From assembly GCA_964561605.1 (NCBI GenBank), contig CAZLQD010000025.1, positions 124,001 through 188,000 on the forward strand: a DNA stretch of 64,000 nt. Direction: 5' to 3'. Source of the stretch: JALUZX01 sp964561605 (GTDB taxonomy: Bacteria > Planctomycetota > UBA1135 > JALUZX01). The notes under the pieces were generated by a model that did not search any database, was not told where the DNA came from, and saw nothing but the letters and a program-made list of their open reading frames with translations. Within the stretch, counting starts at the first letter, position 1. Every line of letters begins with the position of its first letter. Shown piece after piece: positions 62,547 to 64,000 of this stretch. Made by a program: the position numbers and the translations under genes.

Positions 62547-63425
62547 ATGGGGAAAGGGGTGGACGGATCTCACTGGGGGCTCTGGGCCCTGGCGGCCCTC
62601 TTGCTGCTCGAGGCGGGCCTGGGGTGGGGCTGTACCAAGAGGACCTGGGAGATCGGTCCCAAGGCCAGGAAGAGACCTGTGCCCCGGGAAGAGGATCCCT
62701 CCTCCCCTGGGAAGAGGAGGGAGAAGCGGAAAGAGGACGCCCGCAAAGGGGGCCGGAAAGAAGGACCTCCTTCCCTTCCGGGCAGGCCTGCCTGTCCGGG
62801 GAGGCCGGGAGAGCGGAGGCCTTGCGATCGGGGGGGGAGGGGGGAAAGGCTCCCCTGCGAAAGGGCGGACTTCCTTCGACTCCTCCCCTCCTACCCCTGG
62901 CCTTCCCTGAGGCCTCCGGGCTGGAAGGAGAAGGAAAGGGCCTGGGACCCAGTGGCCTGGTTCGGCAGGCTCAGGAAAGACCTCGAGACCCTTCCGCAAG
63001 AGTGGGTCCTCTCCCGCGAGGCCTTGCTGGCTCGTGAGGCCTCCCGGCTTGCGCCGGCGGGAAAGGCGGGGGAGGTCCTCCGGTGGGAGACTCTTCCCCC
63101 CCTTCCTCCCCTCCGGGGTGGGAGGGACGTGGCCGGGCGCCCCGGTTTCCGTGCCGGCAGGAAGGTCTTCCTCCCGGGGTTCCTCCTCCGGGCAGGGAGC
63201 AAAGGGCCTTGTTTCCTCGTTCCCGATCTCTTCCCTTTGCGGCGGGGAAGGATCCCCCCGCCGGGGGAGCGGATCCTCGTGGAATTCCGGGAAGGGGATT
63301 CGATGCCGGGGCCATTTGCGGCCGTTCTGGTTCGGGGGACCTTGCATGTCGGGCCCGCCTGGAGCGGGGACACCATGATGGCGGCCTTCGTCCTCCGGCC
63401 GGAGGAGATGCGGGTCCTGCCCTGA
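62547..63425 (+). CDS. Unassigned lipoprotein
   Basis: 292 residues from the ATG at 62547. Hydrophobic leader ending LGWGC (Cys29) predicts a lipoprotein. Residues 35-100 are rich in Arg, Lys, Pro, Gly and Glu with some Cys (PACPG, RPCDRG, LPCERA), looking flexible. The second half (about 105-292) contains strand-like runs (GKVLRWETLPPLPPL, FLVPDLFPLRRGRI, FAAVLVRGTLHVGPAW) that suggest a folded domain. I do not recognise a family. It follows the EboE-like gene by 45 bases, so co-transcription is likely. Confidence 0.65.
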   Translation: MGKGVDGSHWGLWALAALLLLEAGLGWGCTKRTWEIGPKARKRPVPREEDPSSPGKRREKRKEDARKGGRKEGPPSLPGRPACPGRPGERRPCDRGGRGERLPCERADFLRLLPSYPWPSLRPPGWKEKERAWDPVAWFGRLRKDLETLPQEWVLSREALLAREASRLAPAGKAGEVLRWETLPPLPPLRGGRDVAGRPGFRAGRKVFLPGFLLRAGSKGPCFLVPDLFPLRRGRIPPPGERILVEFREGDSMPGPFAAVLVRGTLHVGPAWSGDTMMAAFVLRPEEMRVLP

Positions 63426-63485
63426 GTTCCGCCGGTGAAGGAGGGGCGGCCCGGGCCGGAAGGAAGGATGCCGGGCGTGGTCGGC

Positions 63486-63722
63486 CTAGGGGGGGAGGAT
63501 GAAGGCCGTGTCGAAGTCGTCGGGAATGGAGACCCTGAGGGTCTTTCCTGCGCAATCGACGGGAAGCTTGAACTTGATCGTGATCGGGGGGGTAACCATC
63601 AGCTTCGCAACCAGCCGGCCGCTCACGGCGATGGAGACTTCCACGGGCTTGTTCCCCTTGACCTCGATCCGGCAGGGGCTGCCCTCGTGTATCGGCTGGG
63701 AAAGAATCCGGATGGAACCCAA
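63486..63722 (-). CDS. Small unassigned protein (beta-sandwich-like)
   Basis: 78 residues. I start at the TTG at 63722 because GGAGG lies seven bases upstream; a GTG at 63758 would overlap the previous gene and has no clear ribosome site. The sequence alternates short strands (GSPCRIEVKGNKPVEVSIAVSGR, ITIKFKLPVDCAGKTLRVSIP), which suggests a small beta fold. It follows the truncated edge gene by 11 bases and probably shares its transcript. No family is recognised. Confidence 0.55.
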   Translation of the reverse strand: MGSIRILSQPIHEGSPCRIEVKGNKPVEVSIAVSGRLVAKLMVTPPITIKFKLPVDCAGKTLRVSIPDDFDTAFILPP

Positions 63723-63733
63723 GAAAATCCCTC

Positions 63734-64000
63734 CTACCGCAGAAGGAGCTTGATGCACTCCTGGTAGAGCTGGGGGTCCTGCTTCTGGAGAAGCTTCAAG
63801 TTGTCACGGATCAAGGGGTCCTTGAGCTTGGCCAGCCTCCTTACAGCTTCCTTCTTCAAGGGCCATTCCGGCCTTGCGTAGAGCACGTAGTAACAAGCCA
63901 GGGTGTAGAGATACTGGTCCCCGGCCACCTCCAGCCCCGCCAGGGCTCCTTTGACCATCTTGGACTCCGACGAGGGCCAAGGGGTCAGGAGGATCTGGAC
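63734..64000 (-). CDS. C-terminal part of a helical-repeat protein, running off the right edge
   Basis: The frame is open from the right edge to the stop at 63734; the ATG at 63958 is probably internal, as the frame continues upstream with VQILLTPWPSSESK. The visible 88 residues look helical (LEVAGDQYLYTLACYYVLYARPEW, EAVRRLAKLKDPLIRDNLKLLQKQDPQLYQECIKLLLR), like a repeat solenoid. Only the end is visible, so the family cannot be named. Confidence 0.6.
   Translation of the reverse strand, partial: VQILLTPWPSSESKMVKGALAGLEVAGDQYLYTLACYYVLYARPEWPLKKEAVRRLAKLKDPLIRDNLKLLQKQDPQLYQECIKLLLR

Overview
The window is high-G+C bacterial chromosome with dense, mostly unidirectional gene blocks. Many neighbouring genes share a 4-base start/stop overlap (ATGA, GTGA or TTGA). 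Several features point to an uncultured member of the Planctomycetota or a relative: an elongation factor G of the spirochaete/planctomycete/deltaproteobacteria EFG1 type (G1 loop HIDSGKTT), two large secreted gingipain-like proteins ending in a C-terminal module I associate with secreted planctomycetal proteins, and many signal-peptide proteins and lipoproteins without assigned families. That placement is inference; no rRNA is present.

Layout. 1-5 kb: the end of a low-molecular-weight phosphatase gene, an ApbE-type flavin transferase, lipoyl synthase and a parallel beta-helix lipoprotein. 5-8 kb: three structured repeats followed by rhamnulokinase and L-rhamnose isomerase. 8-10.3 kb: an OmpR-type response regulator and its sensor kinase. 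10.7-15.4 kb: a small beta-carbonic-anhydrase-like protein, a LarA-like racemase, and EF-G with a coupled degenerate P-loop protein. 15.5-22.6 kb: two tandem C25 peptidase paralogues, one of which has lost its catalytic histidine. 22.8-38 kb: envelope genes (GT4 and GT2 glycosyltransferases, GNAT, YfhO-like membrane protein, an ABC-2 exporter operon with a permease-CPBP protease fusion, a TPR lipoprotein, and a GH5-like exported glycosidase).

38-47.8 kb: a PATAN/TPR protein, a PilZ protein, a Clp-fold serine proteinase, a four-gene coupled operon of exported proteins (unknown, parvulin-like, HEAT, metallopeptidase-like), and a divergent PpiC/SurA-like protein. 47.9-53.9 kb: ruvC, a NucS-like protein without active-site residues, a MinD/FlhG ATPase, a ComEA-like anchored HhH protein, nadC, vanZ-like and purB, closed by a strong bidirectional terminator. 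54-64 kb: a very basic secreted protein, a TIM-barrel protein, a DHH phosphoesterase, thiD, an acyl-CoA ligase, tRNA-Gly(GCC) with promoter and terminator, an EEP-family lipoprotein coupled to an EboE-like TIM barrel, and unassigned genes running off the right edge.

The window is mainly housekeeping plus cell-surface functions. I saw no insertion sequence, prophage, CRISPR array or classical defence island. The most unusual signals are three tandem hairpins upstream of rhaB, whose stems differ compensatorily while the loop is conserved, and the active/inactive C25 protease pair.
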